Below, in pieces: positions 1-5,671 of a stretch of DNA of 10,319 bases. The translations under genes and the position numbers were made by a program. The stretch is from Patescibacteria group bacterium (GTDB lineage: Bacteria > Patescibacteriota > Saccharimonadia > Saccharimonadales > HK-STAS-PATE-42). The stretch covers positions 1 through 10,319 of the forward strand of contig JAUPUA010000042.1 of assembly GCA_030917805.1 (NCBI GenBank), read 5' to 3'. Under the pieces are notes generated by a model, which did no database searches, had not been told where the DNA came from, and saw only the letters and a program-made list of their open reading frames with translations. The first letter of the stretch is position 1; each line of letters starts with the position of its first letter.

Positions 1-462
1 AAGACTGTATTACCTGGCTATATCTTTGAAATATCGGATATAAACGAGGCACTAGACCCAATAAATGCCGGAGGGAACTGTGGAGCTGTAACTTATCTTG
101 GGCTAAATGCCTTAGAGGACAGTCTCGGGAGTAGTCCTGGCTTCTCTACCCAGTTTGGGTTTATACCTCACTTTATGAAGGAGAATGGAAAAGTAATCGT
201 GGGCCATGCACTTGGCAGATTTGAGATTGGGGGGTTTCCTTATGTCTTTAACCAAACAAGAGATGGTGATATTCGTATAGGGGCGCCCGATGACTTTGAG
301 ATAGACGAAAGAACTCTTTATTACCCTACTGAAGAGGGTTATGCGAACTTTCTGGAAACTCTATACAGCCTTTGGAATGACGAAGCCCCAGAGTTTGATA
401 GGGTTGATGTGATGAGAATGTATAAAAAAGCTCTGGCCAATGCTAGAGCAAAACAAAAATAA
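1..462 (+). CDS. Hypothetical protein, 3' part only (5' end outside window)
   Basis: The frame is open from base 1 to a TAA at 460-462, giving at least 153 residues. The ATG at 175 is internal, because the same frame continues upstream without a stop and with the same kind of protein sequence. I do not recognise the family. The visible part looks soluble: no membrane segment, a Gly/Asn-rich stretch with one Cys (around GGNCGAV, residues 24-30 of the visible part), an acidic and aromatic middle, and a basic C-terminus ending in ARAKQK. The gene ends four bases before the CCA end of the convergent tRNA-Arg, with no terminator-like hairpin between them. I assign no function. It is confidently coding because of the long open frame, ordinary codon use and position. 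Confidence 0.7.
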   Translation, partial: KTVLPGYIFEISDINEALDPINAGGNCGAVTYLGLNALEDSLGSSPGFSTQFGFIPHFMKENGKVIVGHALGRFEIGGFPYVFNQTRDGDIRIGAPDDFEIDERTLYYPTEEGYANFLETLYSLWNDEAPEFDRVDVMRMYKKALANARAKQK

Positions 463-466
463 CTAA

Positions 467-543
467 TGGTGCGCCCGGAGAGATTCGAACTCCCGACACC
501 TGGTTCCGAAGACCAGTGCTCTATCCAGCTGAGCTACGGGCGC
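467..543 (-). tRNA. tRNA-Arg, anticodon UCG
   Basis: The complement folds as a complete cloverleaf. The acceptor stem starts GCGCCCG and is closed by CGGGCGC, the D arm has GCTCAG...GAGC, the anticodon stem is CTGGT/ACCAG, and the T arm contains GTTCGAATC. The seven-base anticodon loop is CTTCGGA, putting anticodon TCG at 507-509 and predicting reading of CGA and related CGN arginine codons. CCA is encoded in the DNA (467-469). The gene lies 28 bp downstream of the PIN/TRAM stop and has its own putative extended -10. Confidence 0.95.
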
Positions 544-552
544 GTATCTCCT

Positions 553-561
553 ATTTTAACA
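553..561 (-). promoter_or_regulatory. Putative extended -10 promoter of tRNA-Arg(UCG)
   Basis: On the minus strand TGT-TAAAAT forms an extended -10 (TGnTATAAT type, hexamer 553-558) separated by 9 nt from the first base of the tRNA. No good -35 is visible at 17 bp, as is common for extended -10 promoters. The predicted transcription start is within a few bases of the mature tRNA 5' end. Inferred from sequence only. Confidence 0.45.
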
Positions 562-571
562 GAGATAAACC

Positions 572-1378
572 TTAACGGGTAGAGTCGGAGCCGTTAATGG
601 CGTCGATAAGCGAGTCCTCTTTATTCTTTGGGCGGTTATTCTGGGGACGACGTTGATTCCGGGGTTGGCTCTGCGGTTGAGTCTGTGCTTGACGCGGAGA
701 TCTAGTTTGAGATTTAGTTAGATTAGGCTCTGGTTGAGGATTAGACAATCTTGGAACTCTGGGTTTTGGAGCAGCCTTAGAATCTTTTGGGGTACGACCA
801 GAATTAACTTGCTGAGCAAAAACTATTCTCCCGGCAGTAGTCTGGATGATCTTACTCGATTTAAGATCTAGGGTTTGGCCGATTTTGTTTGCAGAGTTCT
901 CGGCGACAACCATAGTTCCGTCTGGCAAATAACCTACTGCTTGTCCACGATCATCGCCCTTTTGAATAAGCTTAATAGTGAAGTTCTCCCCTGGAAGAAT
1001 TTGGGGTTTAAGAGATTCAGAGAGATCGTTCGGGCTCAAGATTTCAACCCCTTCAACTCTAGCTCGCTGGGCAAGATTAAAATCTGCGGTAAAGAGCTGT
1101 GCTCCGCTAGATTTAGCTAGGTTAAGCAGTTGTTGATCTACTTCGAGCTCTGATTTTGGAAGATTCTTAGTGACAAGGTTGAGTAGACCTAAAGCTGAGA
1201 GCTTATTGAGAACCTCTAGCCCGTAACGAGCGCGACCTCTTTTAAAGCTATCCCCTTCATCCGCCAGATACTGGAGCTCATCTAGAATTATATTGGTGCT
1301 AACTAGCTCGGCATCATTTAAGAAGCCGGCTTCTGCTAGTGCTAAGATTCTACCGTCAATCACCGCGGATGTATCCAA
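572..1378 (-). CDS. PIN/TRAM-domain protein (YacL-like), N-terminus disrupted
   Basis: The product is a PIN-fold nuclease-type domain followed by a TRAM RNA-binding domain and a disordered tail. Numbering from the TTG at 1378, the four acidic PIN positions are visible: D2 in LDTSAVIDGR, E34 in ILDELQYLAD, D81 in VDQQLL and D99 in TADFNLA. The TRAM region is about residues 125-192. Residues 195-268 are rich in Pro, Gln, Arg and Asn, suggesting a flexible basic tail. Starting at TTG 1378 would remove the first PIN beta strand, so it is almost certainly not the real start. The frame continues upstream through KKSKKTIIL and a hydrophobic helix to about 1486, but contains no ATG, GTG or TTG there (see the next entry). 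In Firmicutes YacL is a membrane-anchored PIN/TRAM protein encoded close to radA, as here. Its substrate is unknown. Confidence 0.85.
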   Translation of the reverse strand: MDTSAVIDGRILALAEAGFLNDAELVSTNIILDELQYLADEGDSFKRGRARYGLEVLNKLSALGLLNLVTKNLPKSELEVDQQLLNLAKSSGAQLFTADFNLAQRARVEGVEILSPNDLSESLKPQILPGENFTIKLIQKGDDRGQAVGYLPDGTMVVAENSANKIGQTLDLKSSKIIQTTAGRIVFAQQVNSGRTPKDSKAAPKPRVPRLSNPQPEPNLTKSQTRSPRQAQTQPQSQPRNQRRPQNNRPKNKEDSLIDAINGSDSTR

Positions 1379-1506
1379 GATGATAGTCTTTTTAGACTTC
1401 TTAGTTGCAGGACCTTTAGGGCTGAACTGTAATAAAGTTAATAGGAGTGTGGCTGCCTGAAAGACGGCAAGAACTATTAGTATGGTTGTGGTTTATCTGA
1501 TGTCAT
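1379..1506 (-). pseudogene. Missing N-terminus of the PIN/TRAM protein, apparently split by a 1-nt frameshift
   Basis: An ATG at 1506-1504 opens a peptide MTSDKPQPY that hits two tandem stops (TAA 1479-1477, then TAG). In another frame, from about 1483 to 1379, the DNA encodes a hydrophobic helix (ILIVLAVFQAATLLLTLLQ) followed by a basic stretch and the first PIN strand, running directly into the annotated frame. One extra base near 1483-1486 would join MTSDKPQP to ILIVLAVF and give one continuous protein with a membrane anchor, matching the YacL layout. No classical slippery heptamer is seen. A real deletion, an assembly error or a non-standard start (for example ATA at 1483) all remain possible. 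Confidence 0.55.
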
Positions 1507-1534
1507 TTATATATTTTTGATTTCACTGATATTA

Positions 1535-1543
1535 AGTTTAGCA
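1535..1543 (-). promoter_or_regulatory. Putative extended -10 (TGCTAAACT) upstream of the PIN/TRAM gene
   Basis: The complement reads TGC-TAAACT (hexamer 1535-1540), in the 61-nt gap between the radA stop and the ATG at 1506. The hexamer ends 28 nt before that ATG, predicting a leader of about 20 nt. No Shine-Dalgarno sequence is visible in it. It is the same nonamer as at 2936, 3574, 4501 and 7117. Confidence 0.45.
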
Positions 1544-1567
1544 TGGTAGCTCAGGTCTATTACGGAT

Positions 1568-2926
1568 CTATTTTGCAGAGAACCAGGTATTAAGAACCTC
1601 CCGAAGTGAGGTAGCCTCTTGAATGAAAGCTGATTTAGAACCTGAACTTGGTGCAAGAAGACCTTTGAAACCAAGCTTTTTAACCTCGGCAACTCTTTTA
1701 TCAATATGTGGAATTCGCCGTACTTCACCACTTAGGCCGAGTTCTCCGGCAACAGCTAGGTCCTTCTTTAAGCTTATTCCTTTTGCGGCGGATGCTATTG
1801 CCATAGCAACAGCCAGATCTGCAGCCGGTTCGCTTAACTTAATTCCGCCGACCACATTAATATAGATGTCGTAATCGTTTAGGTCGAGTTTAGTGCGGCG
1901 TGTTAATACAGCAGTAAGAAGGTTTAGACGATTAAGATCGAACCCGGATGCAGTTCGCTTAGGGTAGCCAAAATTGGTTTTGTTAACCAGAGCTTGGACC
2001 TCTACAAGGATTGGTCGAGTGCCTTCCATGGCAGCAAAAACGATGGATCCATCTGTGACCTGCCTTTCTGCAAGGAGTGATTGAGATGGATTATCGACTT
2101 GCTGCAAGCCCTTTTCAGTCATGTTGAAGATCCCAGCCTCAGAGGTTGAGCCGTATCTATTCTTTATAGCTCTTAATATCTTAAAGCCCCCATAACGATC
2201 GCCTTCAAGATTAAGTACGACATCTACAAGATGTTCGAGCATCTTTGGCCCCGCAAGAGAACCCTCTTTTGTAACATGACCAACAATAATAAGTGCGGTT
2301 CCTGAAGCTTTGGCAGCTTGAGTTAGGATATGTGTAGAGTTTGTAACCTGCGAGACGGACCCAGTAGCAGATGAGACCTCCGAGCAGGCCATAGTTTGGA
2401 TGGAATCAATTACAACTAGTTTTGGTTTAAGTTTAAGAATAGTCTCGGCAATGTCATCTGTTGAAGTTGAAGAAACAATTCCTAGATTATCGGAGGCAAG
2501 CCCGAGACGAGAGGCGCGGTGGGCCACTTGCTCAGCAGACTCCTCGCCAGAGACATATAGAACTTGCCCTGCAGAACTCGCAATTGATGCGGCGATCTGC
2601 ATTATTAAAGTAGACTTACCTATTCCGGGCTCCCCAGCTATTAAATTGACGCTGGCTTCGACGATACCACCCCCTAAAACATCATCTACATCTGAGATGT
2701 TTGTTTTGAGGCGCGTAGACTTACCGTCACCAGTCTTAGAGATCTCTTTAATGGATTTAAATTTTAGTTCACTCCCTTGCCCAGATTTTGGATTCTTAGA
2801 AGCCAATGATTCTTTAAACTCAACAAGCGTACTCCAGGCCCCACAGTTTTCACATTTACCAGTCCATTTAGAGTAGTCTTCGCCACATTCTGTACAAACA
2901 AATTTAACCGCAGGTCTCTTAGCCAT
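1568..2926 (-). CDS. radA: DNA repair protein RadA (Sms)
   Basis: RadA is a RecA-related ATPase that drives branch migration and processing of recombination intermediates in the cytoplasm. At 452 residues it has normal family length, and all hallmarks are present: an N-terminal C4 zinc finger (C11, C14, C25, C28), Walker A GEPGIGKST at 98-106, Walker B LVVID ending at D174, and the RadA-specific KNRFG motif as KNRYG at 255-259. A Lon-like domain follows (roughly 275-452, including NVVGGIKLSEPAADLA). The ATG at 2926 is supported by the conserved N-terminal MAKRP start and by an extended -10 ending 9 nt upstream. There is no Shine-Dalgarno sequence, so the mRNA is probably leaderless. The stop is TAG. 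The gene lies between a membrane protein (56-nt gap) and the PIN/TRAM gene (61 nt). Nothing suggests loss of function. Confidence 0.97.
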   Translation of the reverse strand: MAKRPAVKFVCTECGEDYSKWTGKCENCGAWSTLVEFKESLASKNPKSGQGSELKFKSIKEISKTGDGKSTRLKTNISDVDDVLGGGIVEASVNLIAGEPGIGKSTLIMQIAASIASSAGQVLYVSGEESAEQVAHRASRLGLASDNLGIVSSTSTDDIAETILKLKPKLVVIDSIQTMACSEVSSATGSVSQVTNSTHILTQAAKASGTALIIVGHVTKEGSLAGPKMLEHLVDVVLNLEGDRYGGFKILRAIKNRYGSTSEAGIFNMTEKGLQQVDNPSQSLLAERQVTDGSIVFAAMEGTRPILVEVQALVNKTNFGYPKRTASGFDLNRLNLLTAVLTRRTKLDLNDYDIYINVVGGIKLSEPAADLAVAMAIASAAKGISLKKDLAVAGELGLSGEVRRIPHIDKRVAEVKKLGFKGLLAPSSGSKSAFIQEATSLREVLNTWFSAK

Positions 2927-2935
2927 ATAGCTATA

Positions 2936-2944
2936 AGTTTAGCA
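2936..2944 (-). promoter_or_regulatory. Extended -10 promoter of radA, probably leaderless
   Basis: On the minus strand TGC-TAAACT (hexamer 2936-2941) is followed by 9 nt and then the radA ATG, so transcription should start at or within about 3 nt of the start codon. The spacer upstream holds a run of seven C (2946-2952 on the complement). No clear -35 is visible. Confidence 0.55.
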
Positions 2945-2982
2945 TGGGGGGGTATAAGAGGAGAGGTTAGTTCTAGCTCTTC

Positions 2983-3564
2983 TTAGTCTTTTTTCGAAGT
3001 ATTCTTTACGCTCGGTTTGACTATAAATCGGTAGAATAGAAATGCCATCAATGCCCAGTACACCCCGGAACCCACGATCAGAGCCATACCCTGCAGGGGG
3101 CTGAGCCCTGGACGTTCGATAAGAATATAGTTGCTGTCGCACGAGATGGTCCGCTCATTGTTGTTGGACTTCTGTATGGTTGAGACCCAGTCCCAAGTTC
3201 TGCCATCTATGTTTACGTTTTTCAGGTCATCTGTGCTCGGGCTAACCTGGAGAGCATTGCGTGCACTAGCATTAGGCCTGTTGAACGGTGAGGGCAGATC
3301 AGACCGTACCCCGTCTATAGAATATGTGCACCTTGCACCAGGATCTGCTAGTACTACCCAATAAACATAGCTTGTTGATTCAGAGAGATCGGTTGACTCC
3401 CCTGCTGACCGTAGTGAACCGAGTCTATCCGAGCTAGCAAGTGCCCGTTCCCAGTCATAAGAATCTTTGAATCTGCCTATAGCAAAGAATGTCGGTATAA
3501 AAATAATGGCCAGTGCAATAAGCCACAGTACAGTTTTGAGCCAGCCCTTAAGCTTATGTTCCAT
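2983..3564 (-). CDS. Hypothetical two-helix membrane protein with extracytoplasmic domain
   Basis: I do not recognise the family. The 193 residues show a short basic N-terminus, a membrane helix at about 11-30 (TVLWLIALAIIFIPTFFAIG), a polar domain of some 130 residues, and a second helix at about 160-181 (ALIVGSGVYWALMAFLFYRF) before a basic KNTSKKD tail. Positive charges on both termini place both ends in the cytoplasm and the central domain outside. That domain has two cysteines (C79 and C142) that could form a disulfide. The ATG at 3564 is supported by an extended -10 ending 9 nt upstream, and no Shine-Dalgarno sequence is seen. It sits between the guanylate-kinase-like gene (29-nt gap) and radA, but nothing ties it functionally to either. 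An envelope or sensor role would be a guess. Confidence 0.75.
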   Translation of the reverse strand: MEHKLKGWLKTVLWLIALAIIFIPTFFAIGRFKDSYDWERALASSDRLGSLRSAGESTDLSESTSYVYWVVLADPGARCTYSIDGVRSDLPSPFNRPNASARNALQVSPSTDDLKNVNIDGRTWDWVSTIQKSNNNERTISCDSNYILIERPGLSPLQGMALIVGSGVYWALMAFLFYRFIVKPSVKNTSKKD

Positions 3565-3573
3565 ATGCCTATA

Positions 3574-3582
3574 AGTTTAGCA
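3574..3582 (-). promoter_or_regulatory. Extended -10 promoter of the two-helix membrane protein gene, probably leaderless
   Basis: The complement reads TGC-TAAACT (hexamer 3574-3579), then TATAGGCAT, then ATG. The 9-nt spacing and most of the bases match the radA promoter. It occupies most of the 29-nt gap after the upstream stop codon, so the gene appears to have its own promoter despite tight spacing. Confidence 0.55.
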
Positions 3583-3593
3583 GAGTGGGAGAT

Positions 3594-4427
3594 TTATGAG
3601 GCCTCCGCTAGCGCTGAGCAGGCAATCTCTTCAACCTCGTTAAGATTAGCCCTGATAGCAGTACCTGTGGGCGACCCATACGGATTAGTAGTTATTTTAC
3701 CGTGATTTACAAAATTTGCAGCCACTCTTGCTGTTTCGGCCAGTCTTCCATAAGTGTTAACAACAAAAAAGGTGTTGTCATCTTCAACTAAGCCCAACTC
3801 TCCAATTAAAGCTCTTTGCCCAGCTGCGGCAGTTAACCTCTTTGCAAGATCATTAGCCGACTCTTCCCCGCGCGAACCTTTTAGAATGTCTCCTAGTCTA
3901 TCTCCTTCGTAGTCTCTATTCGTTAAAAGATGTTCCCATTGAGTTCTGCCATCGGCTAGCACCGTAAGGTCAGGAAGCGGATATATGGCACGAATAACAC
4001 CACAATCACCCATAATCCTCCTTAAGGTTATAAGTCCGTTTGGCTCGAGGTCTTTAAATGGACGCTTACCTTGTTCTACTATGCTTTTTACCTCTCTCCC
4101 AGAAGTAGCGTAAGAATAGTCACGTAACGGTTCGTACTCAATTATCGTACCTGCTTCAATCTCTGCAAGCATTTCTTCTGAAGTTAGATAAACGTAGCTA
4201 GTATTCCCAAGCTTAGGCCCATCACTTGGGCGCCAAGCCCTGTCTGTATATGAGGGGCAACTGATCCCTCCACAAAGTGCTGCGACCGCATCCTTAATCG
4301 CATCTTTACCAGAACCTGCAATCTGGTTTGTAACAGCTACAAAACCAGAACCTACAAACGCAGCTCTATACACTTCTGCCGGTTCATACGTGGGGTGTAG
4401 CTCTCTAATCCTATCCATTGTCTCCAT
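3594..4427 (-). CDS. Guanylate-kinase-like P-loop protein (divergent)
   Basis: The 277-residue protein resembles guanylate kinases, which phosphorylate GMP to GDP. A P-loop-like stretch NQIAGSGKD lies at 34-42, but the Ser/Thr that normally follows Lys is Asp (D42). The segment SYTDRAWRPSDG (59-70) matches the GMP-binding TTRxxRPGE region, with R63 and R66 kept. A [S/T]Y-x-Y-L block follows (residues 76-81), then EYEPLRDYSYATS, corresponding to the family's LE...YYGT segment. The remaining third, with repeated Ala-rich helices, is not part of standard Gmk (about 205 residues). The ATG at 4427 fits a TTGCCG-N17-TAGAAT promoter whose -10 ends 9 nt upstream. M4 is an alternative start. Whether it still has kinase activity is unclear. 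It may be a paralogue with another nucleotide or a regulatory role. Confidence 0.6.
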   Translation of the reverse strand: METMDRIRELHPTYEPAEVYRAAFVGSGFVAVTNQIAGSGKDAIKDAVAALCGGISCPSYTDRAWRPSDGPKLGNTSYVYLTSEEMLAEIEAGTIIEYEPLRDYSYATSGREVKSIVEQGKRPFKDLEPNGLITLRRIMGDCGVIRAIYPLPDLTVLADGRTQWEHLLTNRDYEGDRLGDILKGSRGEESANDLAKRLTAAAGQRALIGELGLVEDDNTFFVVNTYGRLAETARVAANFVNHGKITTNPYGSPTGTAIRANLNEVEEIACSALAEAS

Positions 4428-4436
4428 AATTGACTT

Positions 4437-4465
4437 ATTCTAATGGATATTGAACTATACGGCAA
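4437..4465 (-). promoter_or_regulatory. Promoter of the guanylate-kinase-like gene, probably leaderless
   Basis: On the minus strand TTGCCG (4460-4465), a 17-bp spacer and TAGAAT (4437-4442) form a good sigma-70-type promoter. The -10 ends 9 nt before the ATG, as for radA and the membrane protein. There is no Shine-Dalgarno sequence. Confidence 0.6.
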
Positions 4466-4500
4466 GCTTAAGCCTATTGAGCTATTAGAGTAGGGTTGTG

Positions 4501-4509
4501 AGTTTAGCA
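4501..4509 (-). promoter_or_regulatory. TGCTAAACT element in the divergent region, possible second promoter
   Basis: The complement reads TGC-TAAACT (hexamer 4501-4506), 73 nt before the guanylate-kinase-like ATG. No start codon follows at the 9-nt spacing seen elsewhere. It could be an upstream tandem promoter giving a leader of about 65 nt, or serve an unrecognised short transcript. Confidence 0.3.
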
Positions 4510-4529
4510 ATGCACTTCGGGGTGGAGTA

Positions 4530-4559
4530 TTGAGGTAGGCAAGGTCGCTAGTGTATATT
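4530..4559 (+). promoter_or_regulatory. Promoter of the aquaporin-family gene
   Basis: TTGAGG (4530-4535), an 18-bp spacer and TATATT (4554-4559) resemble a sigma-70-type promoter. The predicted start near 4566 gives a leader of about 40 nt. Confidence 0.5.
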
Positions 4560-4578
4560 GGTTGTTTAGGATAAACCG

Positions 4579-4597
4579 TATACCTCAGGAGGGTATA
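4579..4597 (+). promoter_or_regulatory. Leader hairpin carrying the ribosome binding site of the aquaporin-family gene
   Basis: TATACC (4579-4584) and GGTATA (4592-4597) are perfectly complementary around a seven-base loop. The AGGAGG ribosome binding site (4587-4592) begins in the loop and runs into the 3' arm. Its distance to the ATG is 14 nt, longer than usual. The stem is short (6 bp), so any control of translation by folding is conjecture. Confidence 0.4.
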
Positions 4598-4606
4598 TAA
4601 ACCATT

Positions 4607-5395
4607 ATGGACCGAGTTACAAATATATTAAAAACAATTAACCCTGTGGCTTTGGTTGCAGAGATGATTGGTACATTTAGCCTTGTGTTCGCAGTTCTTG
4701 GAGCAACAAGGTTTGCCGCAGGTGGCGCACAGATTCTTCAACAGAACCCGCTAGCAGGTGGCCTAGAGGCAGTTCCTGTTTACTTCGTATCCGTACCACT
4801 TATTGCAGCTTTTGCAATTGGGCTTTCTGTGATGACACTTGGAAAGTTTAGTGGAGGACACTTTAACCCAGCAGTTACTTTTGGAATGTGGACCTCTAAG
4901 AAAATTAGAACTGCATCTGCTGCTGCCTATATACTAGTGCAGCTACTTGGGGCATTTGCCGCTTTTGGTGTAATGCAGCTCTTTATTCCGGAAGCTACAG
5001 CTAGTGTATTTAGCAACACTGAACCATGGAAGATCTTTGCGGCTGAGGCACTAGGAATGGGAATCTTCGTATTTGGAATAAGTGCAGCAGTTAGCCAAGA
5101 AAGAAGTACCTTCGAGGCTGGATTTATGGTAGGTGCATCGCTATTACTCGGATTAATATTCACAGGTTTTGTGAGTGGTGCCGGATTCTTGAACCCAGCT
5201 CTATTTGCGTCAACTGTAAGGAGTATAGAAACTATCGGTGATGCCGCCCCAATCTTTGGGCCACTACTTGGTGCAGCTATTGGTGTTGGTTTATACAACG
5301 TCATGAATGACCCTACTGCTTTTAAGGCATCTTTGCCAAAGCAAGTTACTAAAGTAACCATAAAAAAGACGACTGTAGTTAAGAAAAAGAAGTAG
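4607..5395 (+). CDS. Aquaporin/MIP-family channel with atypical second NPA motif
   Basis: This is a six-helix, two-half-helix channel of the major intrinsic protein family, which passes water, glycerol or other small neutral solutes across the cytoplasmic membrane. The first NPA box is intact in GGHFNPAVTFG (N87-P88-A89), and the N-terminal AEMIGTFSLVFAVLGA helix is typical. The second box is GFLNPALFAS (N196-P197-A198-L199). The residue after NPA is Leu, where aquaporins and glycerol facilitators usually have the selectivity-filter Arg. The 262-residue length is normal. The tail (about 240-262) is unusually Lys-rich and ends KKTTVVKKKK. The start at 4607 is supported by AGGAGG, although 14 nt away. 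The gene is monocistronic, between its own promoter and a strong terminator. Substrate cannot be assigned. Confidence 0.93.
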   Translation: MDRVTNILKTINPVALVAEMIGTFSLVFAVLGATRFAAGGAQILQQNPLAGGLEAVPVYFVSVPLIAAFAIGLSVMTLGKFSGGHFNPAVTFGMWTSKKIRTASAAAYILVQLLGAFAAFGVMQLFIPEATASVFSNTEPWKIFAAEALGMGIFVFGISAAVSQERSTFEAGFMVGASLLLGLIFTGFVSGAGFLNPALFASTVRSIETIGDAAPIFGPLLGAAIGVGLYNVMNDPTAFKASLPKQVTKVTIKKTTVVKKKK

Positions 5396-5419
5396 TAGAT
5401 TCTTAATTAACTTAAGTAT

Positions 5420-5452
5420 AGAGAATCCGGCAGACAAGTCGGATTCTCTTTT
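5420..5452 (+). terminator. Rho-independent terminator after the aquaporin-family gene
   Basis: AGAGAATCCG (5420-5429) and CGGATTCTCT (5440-5449) form a perfect 10-bp stem with a 10-nt loop, followed by TTT. It ends 57 nt after the stop codon. The T-tract overlaps the -35 of the next promoter. Confidence 0.88.
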
Positions 5453-5479
5453 GGCTAGATAGCTCAGCGGTGTTATAAT
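5451..5479 (+). promoter_or_regulatory. Promoter of tRNA-Ser(GCU)
   Basis: TTGGCT (5451-5456), a 17-bp spacer and the extended -10 TGT-TATAAT (hexamer 5474-5479, perfect consensus) predict a start near 5486, about 35 nt upstream of the mature tRNA. Confidence 0.65.
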
Positions 5480-5520
5480 TAGAATCTAAGTCAAAGAGAT
5501 TGACGACCATCTGAATTGAT

Positions 5521-5614
5521 GGAGGGGTACCCAAGTGGCTGAAGGGGCGGCTTTGCTAAAGCTGTAGGGGGATGTTAAGTCCTCGCGGGGGTTCGAATCC
5601 CCCCTCCTCCGCCA
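5521..5614 (+). tRNA. tRNA-Ser, anticodon GCU
   Basis: The sequence forms a class II tRNA with a long variable arm, as expected for serine. The acceptor GGAGGGG pairs with CTCCTCC, the anticodon stem is CGGCT/AGCTG with loop TTGCTAA, and the T arm is GGGGG-TTCGAAT-CCCCC. The anticodon GCT (5555-5557) reads AGC and AGU. CCA is encoded (5612-5614). Confidence 0.95.
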
Positions 5615-5671
5615 AATTTTGAAAGCTATATAATGGGCTTAGGCCGAGAAGAAATAGGTTAGAGACAGATA

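Noticed and set aside
1507..1534. Seven-codon GTG upstream frame overlapping ATG 1506
   Set aside because: It starts 8 nt after a -10 and ends in an ATGA overlap, but a frame this short is expected by chance in A/T-rich DNA.
2400..2876. 158-codon plus-strand open frame
   Set aside because: It lies entirely within radA on the opposite strand. radA has complete family motifs, while this frame has none.
5458..5472. tRNA D-arm-like sequence (TAGCTCAGCGGT) before tRNA-Ser
   Set aside because: No acceptor, anticodon or T arm accompanies it, and it overlaps the tRNA-Ser promoter spacer. A similar chance match is at about 1546-1556.
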